From: CAZPZZ01 sp964591245
GTDB lineage: Bacteria > Acidobacteriota > Vicinamibacteria > Vicinamibacterales > UBA8438
Assembly (NCBI GenBank): GCA_964591245.1
Contig: CAZPZZ010000101.1
Coordinates: 1 to 15,099 of the forward strand
DNA: 15,099 nucleotides
Reading direction: 5' to 3'
Of this stretch, positions 1-6,953 are shown piece by piece. The notes beneath the pieces were generated by a model. That model ran no database searches, was not told where the DNA came from, and worked only from the letters and a program-made list of their open reading frames with translations. A program made the translations under genes and the position numbers. The first letter of the stretch is position 1, and each line of letters starts with the position of its first letter.

Positions 1-578
1 TCGGCATTTCCAACGATGCCCATGAGCAGATTATTGAAGTCGTGGGCAATGCCTCCAGCCATGACGCCCAGGCTTTCGAGTTTTTGAGAGTGGAGCAGTT
101 GGGCTTCGAGGGCACGGCGTTCTTCGTCGGCTTTCACCCGAGTGCTGATATCGCGAATAAATGCGCTGAAGGTCCAGCCGGTGGCGTGTTTGAGTGGGCA
201 GACAGTCAATTCGACGGGGAATTCTTCGCCTGTGCGGCGCGTCGCCGTGATCTCGATACGCCGATTGATTACCGGTCCTTCCCCCGTGACGAGGAAGTGC
301 TGCATGCCTTTGGTGTGATTTGTCCGGTATCGTTCGGGAATGATGGTAGCGGTGAGCGTCCGCCCCAGGATTTCTCGCCGCGACCAGCCGAAGAGCTTCT
401 CTGCCTGGGCACTCCAGTCGGTAATCACACTGTTCTCGTCGATCATGATCACGGCATCGAGTGCCGAGTCGATCACTTTGCGAAGCTGCGTGACAGAATC
501 TGCGGTTTCAGTGCTAGGTGGAAGCCGTTTTCCGGTTTTGTCCTTTGTGTCGGTGGACGGGAGTCCATCTGAATCCAT
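1..578 (-). CDS. PAS sensor histidine kinase, 3' part cut by window edge
   Basis: I translated this from the minus strand; 192 residues are visible and the frame stays open through position 1. Residues about 27-145 form a PAS sensing domain, with the typical end 'FSAFIRDIS'. A charged helical linker (about 146-168) follows, then the histidine kinase dimerisation box 'GGIAHDFNNLL', whose His179 is the expected phosphate acceptor. The ATPase domain and any receiver domain lie outside the window. No membrane segment or signal peptide is visible before the PAS domain, so it should be a cytosolic kinase that senses a soluble ligand or redox state and passes phosphate to an unseen response regulator. 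The ATG at 576-578 has an AGGA about 8 nt upstream. It lies downstream of the OPT/AroM genes on the same strand, but a 240-bp gap suggests separate transcription. Sure of the family, not of the signal. Confidence 0.9.
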   Translation of the reverse strand, partial: MDSDGLPSTDTKDKTGKRLPPSTETADSVTQLRKVIDSALDAVIMIDENSVITDWSAQAEKLFGWSRREILGRTLTATIIPERYRTNHTKGMQHFLVTGEGPVINRRIEITATRRTGEEFPVELTVCPLKHATGWTFSAFIRDISTRVKADEERRALEAQLLHSQKLESLGVMAGGIAHDFNNLLMGIVGNA

Positions 579-818
579 GTCACGATCCTGTCGGTGCTGA
601 TTCAATGGGGCTAGCGCCAGAAGGGACCATGGGTTGCCACCATGGCCTTCCGTGATGCAGCACCAGTATTCCGGTGAGCCAAGGTGTTGAGTGCCCACCG
701 GTCCGTGTCAGTTTCCAAAGCTGTTCATTACGCTACAGCCGCGCTTGAACTGCAAGAGGCAATATTTGTCACGTTGCCTGACGTGGATTGTCTCCTGGTG
801 GGTGGTCACATACTGCCG
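579..818 (-). promoter_or_regulatory. 240-bp intergenic gap upstream of the histidine kinase, with a possible hairpin
   Basis: No convincing gene lies here. It should hold the kinase promoter and the end of the OPT transcript. An imperfect hairpin spans 621-649: arms AAGG..CCATGG and CCATGG..CCTT, a 7-nt loop and a 2-nt bulge. There is no T-run after it on either strand, so it is not a classical terminator. I found no strong -35/-10 pair. Confidence 0.25.
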
Positions 819-2366
819 TCATCGCAACCGGAGTGTGGCACTGGAGAAACTGGTGATCGCGCTACCGGCGATGAAGCCACCGGCGAGTATGTACATTGGG
901 TTCTTGATTTCTTCCCCGTAGCGACGGATCAGGTAGAACCGTGCGGCGAGGGCGGCGAGGGCGGTCCATCCCGCGACGGGATTGAAGATCAAGAGGCCAG
1001 TGGCGAAGAGCACACCGAGTTGTCGATCTGGTCCGCCAAGGTATTGGATGAGCGCTCCAGGTATGGCCCAGGTGATAAGTGCGCCGGCGAGTGATGGAGT
1101 GGCGCCGGCGGCGATCGTGGCTGCGGCGACCCGATCCCAGGGGGGAAAGAGGTCCGCATCGAAATAGTAGTCATGGACGGTGTAGACCACGATGAACGCG
1201 ACGGCGAAGCCAATGAGTTCGGCCGTATATTGCTGCCGGCGTCCCGCAAGTTCGAGGTCGGGGCGTCGACCTCGGCCCCGAAGAATCCAGCCCGCTTTCA
1301 GGTCATAGCCCATATCGGCAAAAGCCGGACCGGTTGAGGCGGCGAAGCCGACGAGAAAGGTCAAGGGGAGGGGGGGGAAGCCGAGGGCCATGCCGATCAG
1401 CAAGAAGATTAAGGCCGTGGCGAAAGCCGGAAACCATCCGGAATGCATGGCGGCAATTCCGACGAGTAACTCCGAGACCAACGCGGCGACTGCGGCGAAG
1501 AGAACGAAGCCGATGAACTGGAGCGGCGACATCTGACTGGCGAGGCCGGCGAGAATGGCCATGGCACCGGCAGCGAGGCTGAACGCTGAGAAGGCACTAG
1601 ACAGAGCGCCGCCCACCCGCTGGCCCCGGTCAACCGTTCGAGCCGAACCACGCAGATGTTTCCCGATCTGTATCAACGCCACTAGACCGGCCCCGATCAT
1701 CACACCATGAGGCAGGAACAATGCGTGTACGTCGACGCCGAATAGTGGAGAGGAATAGCCTCGGACGAGAAGGCCTCCGCCGAACATCGAGAGCGCCCAG
1801 AAATTGCCAATCCAGGAAATGCCGACGATGTCCATTGGGATTCCTATGAGGTAGCCCAGCGTTCCGGTCAGTGCGCCAACTCCCAGCAGACGGGCTCGTC
1901 TTCCACCGGTGTCTCCTGCGATCATGCATTCCGCCGTGGCGACCCCGGCGGGCCAGAGTCCGGTGGCTGGAAAGAGCGTCGTATCGAAGAGTCGATAGAG
2001 AAGCGTGGCGTCGATTACCAGGCCGGCCAGTCCACCGAGGAGCATGATGGGTGCAAGGTCCGCGCGACCCGTGAGCCAGAGTAAACCCATTGGCAACAGC
2101 ATGCCGTTGGCGCCCCCGAAGCTGGCGGCCGAGATGACGGTTTGCAACAGGTTCTGACGCTCAAGGTCGCGGAATCGGCCGCAGAGAGCGATGGGTATGC
2201 GGCTCGCCGCGATCACGGTAATCGCAGCGACGATGGAGGTGTTAGCGGTGATACCGACCCGGGTCAGTAATTCCAGGCCGATGATGGTACCCAAGATAGC
2301 GAGACCGAGGGCCAACGCAAGGGTTGTTGGCTCGAAGATCGAGGGGTGCCTCGGTCGACTGGACAT
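819..2366 (-). CDS. OPT-family (oligopeptide/YSL-type) membrane transporter
   Basis: This is a 515-residue, almost wholly hydrophobic protein with roughly 12 or more membrane segments. OPT-family hallmarks are visible near the C-terminal half: 'ADMGYDLKAGW' at about 350-360, followed by an 'RRQQYTAELIG' stretch at about 377-386. OPT transporters are proton-coupled importers of peptides or metal chelates in the cytoplasmic membrane. I chose the ATG at 2364-2366 (MSSRPRHPSIFEPTT). A longer open frame reaches 2666, but its extra 100 residues are non-hydrophobic, overlap the AroM coding region and do not resemble the family. No strong Shine-Dalgarno is visible. It lies 76 bp after AroM on the same strand, so co-transcription is likely. 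The substrate is unknown; the neighbouring DUF917 and hydantoinase-like genes suggest a peptide-like or cyclic amide compound. A run of eight G/C bases (1370-1377) codes for a Leu-Pro-Pro segment. Confidence 0.85.
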   Translation of the reverse strand: MSSRPRHPSIFEPTTLALALGLAILGTIIGLELLTRVGITANTSIVAAITVIAASRIPIALCGRFRDLERQNLLQTVISAASFGGANGMLLPMGLLWLTGRADLAPIMLLGGLAGLVIDATLLYRLFDTTLFPATGLWPAGVATAECMIAGDTGGRRARLLGVGALTGTLGYLIGIPMDIVGISWIGNFWALSMFGGGLLVRGYSSPLFGVDVHALFLPHGVMIGAGLVALIQIGKHLRGSARTVDRGQRVGGALSSAFSAFSLAAGAMAILAGLASQMSPLQFIGFVLFAAVAALVSELLVGIAAMHSGWFPAFATALIFLLIGMALGFPPLPLTFLVGFAASTGPAFADMGYDLKAGWILRGRGRRPDLELAGRRQQYTAELIGFAVAFIVVYTVHDYYFDADLFPPWDRVAAATIAAGATPSLAGALITWAIPGALIQYLGGPDRQLGVLFATGLLIFNPVAGWTALAALAARFYLIRRYGEEIKNPMYILAGGFIAGSAITSFSSATLRLR

Positions 2367-2442
2367 GGCGGGAAGCCTATCAAAGACACGGTGGCATCGC
2401 GCGCCTGATGCGGTTGGCGGTTCGGCGAACGACTCGCATGGG

Positions 2443-3078
2443 CTAGAGGAGTTGGGCCACCGCCGCGCCAAGCAAGCGGCGAGCCAGAAGCACTGGCGTC
2501 CCGGTGAGCGTTGCCATTTTCTGACGCATGGCTTCGGAATAGCCCATGCAATGCATGACGATGAGATCAGCGGGGGCCAGCTCTCGGGCTGCATCGGCCC
2601 ACCGGTCACCCTCATAAGGAGACGCGTGGCTTGCAATCGTGGCCGAAGGCGGGATCTGGTGTGCAAGCGGGACGAGCACTCCGACTTGCGTTGAGCTGCT
2701 GGCGAAGGCCGCCACGCCGTGATCGACGATGGGTTGGGCCTTCAGAAGAAGATGCCTCGAACGGAGTTCGTCGAAGGCGCCCGTACAGAGCAGTACGAGG
2801 AAGTCGTAAGGTACGCGATCGCAGCGCTCGACGATTTCGCTGATTCGCTCGTGAATGGCGGTCGCGCGCATCGTCGCTTCTGTACCGTCGGTAAGTCGTG
2901 AGACGAGTCGTGGTTCATCGCCTGTGGGAGCGAGTGCATGAATGTCTTCTCGGGAGAGGTGATCGAGCGCACCGAATTCCTCGATCTCGAGGTCGGCAGG
3001 CCACCAGGCTCGCAATTCATCAAGAATGTCGCTGCGAGGCGATTGGCCAATGGTGATGAAGGCGGCGCGCGTTCCCAC
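2443..3078 (-). CDS. AroM-family protein (possible Asp/Glu/hydantoin racemase-like fold)
   Basis: The product is 211 residues from the GTG at 3076-3078. It begins 'GTRAAFITIGQSPR', the typical AroM N-terminus, and ends in the typical 'TPVLLARRLLGAAVAQLL'. AroM is named after an Escherichia coli gene near aroL and has no firmly established function. Two well-placed cysteines, Cys98 in 'LLCTGAF' and Cys177 in 'HCMGYSE', resemble the paired catalytic cysteines of aspartate/glutamate/hydantoin racemases. A racemase-like role is therefore my inference, strengthened by the hydantoinase-like neighbours. An upstream GTG at 3102 would add eight residues (VSLCYPRA) that do not look conserved. A frame open to 3162 would overlap the divergent DUF917 gene and is unlikely. 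The OPT transporter follows 76 bp downstream. Confidence 0.8.
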   Translation of the reverse strand: MGTRAAFITIGQSPRSDILDELRAWWPADLEIEEFGALDHLSREDIHALAPTGDEPRLVSRLTDGTEATMRATAIHERISEIVERCDRVPYDFLVLLCTGAFDELRSRHLLLKAQPIVDHGVAAFASSSTQVGVLVPLAHQIPPSATIASHASPYEGDRWADAARELAPADLIVMHCMGYSEAMRQKMATLTGTPVLLARRLLGAAVAQLL

Positions 3079-3109
3079 GGCGCGAGGGTAACATAGGCTC
3101 ACACGAGTG
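3079..3109. promoter_or_regulatory. Very short divergent intergenic region with a possible shared -10 element
   Basis: Only about 31 bp separate the AroM GTG (3078) from the DUF917 ATG (3110). The segment TAACAT at 3089-3094 reads as a weak -10 on the plus strand. The overlapping TATGTT at 3096-3091 reads as a weak -10 on the minus strand. Either would give transcripts with almost no leader, and neither gene has a good Shine-Dalgarno site. The -35 regions would have to lie within the opposite coding sequences. This is a weak, inferred call. Confidence 0.25.
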
Positions 3110-4216
3110 ATGACAACAGCCACACGTACGATCGCAACTGAAGAACTCGGTCCGCTAGCCACTGGCGCCTGGATTCTCGGCGCCGGTGGAGGGGGTAATC
3201 CCTACCACGCCTTTCTCAACATCAGAGAGCTGTATCGTCAGGGGACACGAGTGGAGTTGATGGACCCTCGGGCATTGGAGGATACCGACTGGGTCGCATG
3301 TGTCTCCAATATGGGGGCACCGCTGGTCGGCGAAGAGCGGCTGGGGGATCCGCGAACGGCCGCCAAACCCGTGCAGATGATGGAAGAGTTTCTCGGCCAA
3401 CGGTTCCGCGGTGTCATGTCGCTGGAAATCGGAGGGGGGAACGCGATCCAGCCGCTGCTGGTTGCGGCCATGATGGGGCTTCCTGTTGTTGATGCCGATT
3501 GTATGGGACGAGCGTTTCCTGAAGCTCAGATGACCAGCTTTGCGATCGGAGGACTCCGCTGCTACCCCTTCTGCCTGGCCGACATCCGGGACAACACCGT
3601 GATCATTCCCCGCGCGGCGAGTTGGAAATGGATGGAGCGAATCAGCCGGAAAGTGTGCACCGAGGTTGGTTCTATCGCGGCGACGTGCAAGGCGCCCCGG
3701 ACCGGCAAGGAGGTCAAGGAATGGGGCATTCACGATACGACGACAAAAGCGATTCGGATTGGAAAAACGGTGCGTCGGGCACGGGACACGCACGAGGACC
3801 CCGTTGAGGCGCTGTTAGCGTTGGAAGATGGGCGCCGATTGTTTCGCGGGAAGATCGCCGACATCGAGCGGCGAACGACTGAAGGGTTTCTGCGCGGGTC
3901 AGCCGAACTTGAGGGGCTGGACGACTATCGTGGGCATCGCTTTCGTCTTGAGTTTCAGAACGAGTTCGCGATTGGTGTGCTCGATGGTGCAGTCACGGTT
4001 ATGGTCCCGGAAATTATCTGCGTGATGGACAGCATTTCGGGAGAAGCGGTCGGGACCGAAACGCTTCGTTACGGACAGCGGGTCTCGGTGATTGCCCTCA
4101 GGGCCCCCGCTGTGCTGTTGAGCGATCGCGGACTCGAGCATGTCGGACCGCGCGCGTTCGGGTATGACCTGGATTTCCGTTCGGTCTTCGAGGCATCCGG
4201 AGCGGAGCGTTCATGA
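3110..4216 (+). CDS. DUF917 family protein (possible S-methyl-thiohydantoin desulfurase-like)
   Basis: This 368-residue protein matches DUF917 in length and layout. The N-terminus 'TEELGPLATGAWILGAGGGGNPY' region carries the glycine motif GAGGGG at 24-29. Later come 'SLEIGGGNA' and 'LPVVDADCMGRAFPE', both typical of the family. The protein is soluble and cytosolic. From memory, the Pfam family once called DUF917 has been linked to desulfuration of S-methyl-thiohydantoins; I cannot verify that here, and most members are uncharacterised. It is followed 37 bp later by a hydantoinase/oxoprolinase gene, the usual partner of this family, so the two probably act in sequence on one substrate. I start at the ATG at 3110; an in-frame GTG directly before it (3107) is equally possible. 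No clear ribosome site is visible. Confidence 0.85.
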   Translation: MTTATRTIATEELGPLATGAWILGAGGGGNPYHAFLNIRELYRQGTRVELMDPRALEDTDWVACVSNMGAPLVGEERLGDPRTAAKPVQMMEEFLGQRFRGVMSLEIGGGNAIQPLLVAAMMGLPVVDADCMGRAFPEAQMTSFAIGGLRCYPFCLADIRDNTVIIPRAASWKWMERISRKVCTEVGSIAATCKAPRTGKEVKEWGIHDTTTKAIRIGKTVRRARDTHEDPVEALLALEDGRRLFRGKIADIERRTTEGFLRGSAELEGLDDYRGHRFRLEFQNEFAIGVLDGAVTVMVPEIICVMDSISGEAVGTETLRYGQRVSVIALRAPAVLLSDRGLEHVGPRAFGYDLDFRSVFEASGAERS

Positions 4217-4253
4217 GTGACAACCTCTCTGTGCGGGGTGAGGGGGCCGGGCG

Positions 4254-5798
4254 ATGAGACGTATCGGAATCGACGTGGGCGGTACGAACACTGATGCGGT
4301 GCTCATCGACGGCGACCGTGTGGTGGAGGGCGTCAAGACGACGACGACCGAAGACATCACTGGGGGTGTGCTGCAGGCCATCGACGACCTCGTGGCGACT
4401 CAAGGGACGGCCGGGGTCGGCCGGCTCGATGCCGTCATGATCGGTACCACGCATTTCACGAACGCCGTGGTCGAGCGTCGTTCCCTCTCACCCGTCGCAG
4501 CTCTTCGCATCGGGCTTCCAGCGAGTGCGTCCTTACCTCCCTTTATTGATTGGCCAGAGGACCTGACCGCGCTTGTGCGTGGTGTCGTGTTTCAGATCGA
4601 GGGTGGCCACGAATACGACGGTCGTGCACTTGTGCCCTTCGACGAGCTGGCGGTGCGTGATGCAGCGCGAAGGATCCGTGAGTTGGGGTTGCGTTCCGTC
4701 GCGGTCACGAGTGTCTTTTCTCCTCTCAAGCCAGATTGTGAGGAACGCGCCGCAGAGATTCTTCGTGAGGAATCGGACGGTGAGTTCGACATTACGTTGT
4801 CGAAAGAGCTTGGACGGATCGGGCTGCTGGGGCGTGAAAACGCCACATTGTTGAATGCCGCGATCATTGACCTGGCCCGGCACACGAGTCGGGCCTTTGC
4901 CGCGGCCCTGGCTGCCAGTGACATCGACGCACCGCTCTTCTTGACCCAGAACGACGGGACCGTGATGCGGGCAGCGTTTGCGGAACGTTACCCCGTGTAC
5001 TGCTTTGCGTCGGGCCCGACGAATAGTATGCGTGGCGCCGCGTTCCTGTCAGGGATCGCGGATGCCCTGGTCGTCGACGTGGGGGGGACGACCAGTGACA
5101 TTGGCTGCCTGAAGGCGGGGTTCCCTAGAGAGGCGAACAACGCAGTCGAGGTGGGTGGGGTTCGGACCCTCTTTCGCATGCCCGATCTGCTCTCGATGGG
5201 GTTGGGGGGGGGGACCGTGATCGGAGATGGGGTGGCGGTCGGCCCCCGTAGTGTGGGATTTCGTTTGCTGGAGCAGGGCCTGGTGTTTGGCGGTGACACG
5301 CTGACTGCAACCGACGTGGCTGTGTCGTTGGGGTTGGTGGACTTGGGGAGTGCGGCCTTGGTGGGCCATCTCGAGCAGGCAGTGCTCGACACGGCTTACG
5401 ACACGATGAAGACAATGATTGCGGAGGGCGTCGACCGTATGAAAACCGATGCCAGTGATATCCCGTTGGTCGCCGTGGGTGGTGGGGCGTTTCTGGTGCC
5501 GGACACGATTCCCGGTATTTCCGAGGTGGTGCAGGTTCCCTACCAGGGTGTGGCCAATGCTGTGGGGGCAGCCATCGCGCAGGTGAGCGGAGAGGTGGAC
5601 CAGGTCTTCAGCGATCTTGGGCGTGAGGACGCAATCGCGAGGGCGACAGCATTGGCCGAGCAGCGGGCCATCCTGGCCGGGGCCGATGCTCACACATTGG
5701 CTGTTGTTGATATCGAAGATTTGCCACTCGCCTACTTGCCGGGAGACTCGAGGCGGATCCGCGTCAGGGTCGTGGGTGAGGCCGCCAGTGCTGATTGA
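4254..5798 (+). CDS. Hydantoinase/oxoprolinase family protein (HyuA-like, short form)
   Basis: The product is 514 residues with the two nucleotide-binding signatures of the hydantoinase A/oxoprolinase family: 'GIDVGGTNTDAV' at 5-16 (N-terminal domain) and 'VVDVGGTTSDIG' at 273-284, followed by 'SMGLGGGT' at 314-321. Family members use ATP to open cyclic amides such as hydantoin or 5-oxoproline. No HyuB-type partner is present; short HyuA proteins beside DUF917 genes commonly stand this way. The ATG at 4254 has a GAGGGGG ribosome site (4240-4246) 7 nt upstream. It is in an operon with the DUF917 gene. A run of ten G residues at 5204-5213 codes for the conserved glycine motif and could be prone to slippage. 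Family is secure; substrate is not. Confidence 0.9.
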   Translation: MRRIGIDVGGTNTDAVLIDGDRVVEGVKTTTTEDITGGVLQAIDDLVATQGTAGVGRLDAVMIGTTHFTNAVVERRSLSPVAALRIGLPASASLPPFIDWPEDLTALVRGVVFQIEGGHEYDGRALVPFDELAVRDAARRIRELGLRSVAVTSVFSPLKPDCEERAAEILREESDGEFDITLSKELGRIGLLGRENATLLNAAIIDLARHTSRAFAAALAASDIDAPLFLTQNDGTVMRAAFAERYPVYCFASGPTNSMRGAAFLSGIADALVVDVGGTTSDIGCLKAGFPREANNAVEVGGVRTLFRMPDLLSMGLGGGTVIGDGVAVGPRSVGFRLLEQGLVFGGDTLTATDVAVSLGLVDLGSAALVGHLEQAVLDTAYDTMKTMIAEGVDRMKTDASDIPLVAVGGGAFLVPDTIPGISEVVQVPYQGVANAVGAAIAQVSGEVDQVFSDLGREDAIARATALAEQRAILAGADAHTLAVVDIEDLPLAYLPGDSRRIRVRVVGEAASAD

Positions 5799-5810
5799 TC
5801 GATTGGGTGC

Positions 5811-5848
5811 CGGGAGGGTCCCAAGGGCCCTCACGGAGGTTCCTCCCG
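5811..5848. terminator. Possible bidirectional stem-loop between convergent genes
   Basis: A perfect 7-bp outer stem, CGGGAGG (5811-5817) with CCTCCCG (5842-5848), encloses a second GC-rich pairing GAGGG/CCCTC. It sits between the HyuA-like stop (5798) and the stop of the convergent secreted-protein gene (5850). No T-run follows on either strand, so rho-independent termination is uncertain. Confidence 0.35.
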
Positions 5849-5849
5849 T

Positions 5850-6842
5850 CTAGCGGTCTTCCTCGACGCGTTCCTCGGCACGCGCGCCGGATAGCAGGTT
5901 CGTCATGCCATAGTTCCCCTCATGGCATCCGTATTCGAACATCGGGAGTTTGCTCCGGGTCATCGGCACGGCGGCCGTCCACGGCTGTGTCCACATGGAG
6001 GCATCCTTTACCGTGAACTCATAGATCAGGACCGTGTCCGAGGCTCGCGTAAATCGCTCGACAAGGAGCAGACTGGATGTGGATGCGGCGAAGCTTGTTT
6101 CGCCAAGGAAGTTGGTGGTCTCAACGACCAGCGTGTCGTCCTCCCACCGACCACGCGAGTCTCCCGTCCACTGGCGGATGGTGGGGTCGAGGTGCGGGCG
6201 CCCATCAAGAGGGATGATGCGCGCATTGTGGACCATCTCGTTGAGGATGACCACGGTGTCTGGGGTCTGGAAGAGCTGCACGTTGTTGTTGTATGCACTC
6301 GGGAGCAGCGGTGGTCCGGAATTGAATCCGAGGATGCACCGTTCCGCTAGCGCCCGATCTTCAGGTCCGGCTGCGACATTGCCGAATAAGACGGAGAAGA
6401 AGCGGTTGGCACGTGTGCGTCCCGCGTCCGTGTATGGAATGGTTCCGGTCGGCGGATCGACGATCAACGACGTTCGTCTGTCATCGTTGATCGCCGTGCC
6501 ATAGTCCCACCAGAACTGATTGTAGGCGCGCTCAACATCGCTGCCGATGCCAAACGGGCGTTCGGCTCCATCACGTCGATCAGCGTTTCGCGCATCCAGG
6601 GTCTGTGCTTCGAACGCGGCTGCTTCCTCAGCGGTCAAGAACTCCTTGTCGGCCAAGGCGGCGGGGCGTTCGAGTGGGGTAAGGGTTCTAAAATCCCAAA
6701 CCCCTTGGAGGTCCGGAGCCCCCCATGCTGTCCGGTGGTCTTGCTGACCCGCGAGAATATCCGGTGCCGTTACCATGACCGTGAGTGTGGCCAGGGCGAG
6801 TTGCGGAATCCATCCATGTAACGAGGCAGCGGTGCGACGCAT
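5850..6842 (-). CDS. Secreted protein of unknown function, 'WGAPDLQGVWDF' family (paralog A)
   Basis: The product is 330 residues from the ATG at 6840-6842, which has GAGAGGA just upstream (6847-6853). Residues 1 to about 31 look like a Sec signal peptide (basic start, hydrophobic core, Ala-Gly end), so the protein is probably periplasmic or exported. The mature part starts with 'WGAPDLQGVWDFRTLTPLERP'. It continues with 'CILGFNSGPP', 'SAYNNNVQ', 'DDTLVVETTNF' and ends near 'YGCHEGNYGMTN'. The two conserved cysteines in these motifs may form a disulfide. I have seen such sequences only as hypothetical proteins, often in many copies per genome; I assign no function. A close paralog lies 111 bp upstream on the same strand. 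A frame open to 6884 adds 14 basic residues that I exclude. Confidence 0.85.
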   Translation of the reverse strand: MRRTAASLHGWIPQLALATLTVMVTAPDILAGQQDHRTAWGAPDLQGVWDFRTLTPLERPAALADKEFLTAEEAAAFEAQTLDARNADRRDGAERPFGIGSDVERAYNQFWWDYGTAINDDRRTSLIVDPPTGTIPYTDAGRTRANRFFSVLFGNVAAGPEDRALAERCILGFNSGPPLLPSAYNNNVQLFQTPDTVVILNEMVHNARIIPLDGRPHLDPTIRQWTGDSRGRWEDDTLVVETTNFLGETSFAASTSSLLLVERFTRASDTVLIYEFTVKDASMWTQPWTAAVPMTRSKLPMFEYGCHEGNYGMTNLLSGARAEERVEEDR

Positions 6843-6953
6843 GTGGTCCTCTCTTCGGGTACGACGCCAGTCAGTACACGGCATGACGAGACCCGTGGCT
6901 CACCCGACATGGGCAGGGCGTTTCGAATTCGAGCGATCTGGAATTCCGTGCTC
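6843..6953 (-). promoter_or_regulatory. Gap between the two secreted paralogs
   Basis: This 111-bp gap contains the ribosome site of paralog A and a 10-bp perfect palindrome TCGAATTCGA at 6923-6932. I see no convincing promoter or terminator. The two genes may be one transcript or separate ones. Confidence 0.2.

Noticed and set aside
42..572. Plus-strand open frame of 176 codons at the left edge
   Set aside because: The minus strand clearly encodes a PAS domain and histidine kinase box here.
2367..2666. N-terminal extension of the OPT transporter frame
   Set aside because: The extra 100 residues overlap AroM in another frame, are not hydrophobic and do not resemble the family; the ATG at 2366 fits better.
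3155..3793. Minus-strand open frame of 212 codons inside the DUF917 gene
   Set aside because: Antisense shadow; biased composition and no recognisable domain.
5049..5834. Long minus-strand open frame of 261 codons
   Set aside because: It is antisense to the HyuA-like gene and its His/Pro/Arg-rich translation looks like a shadow frame.
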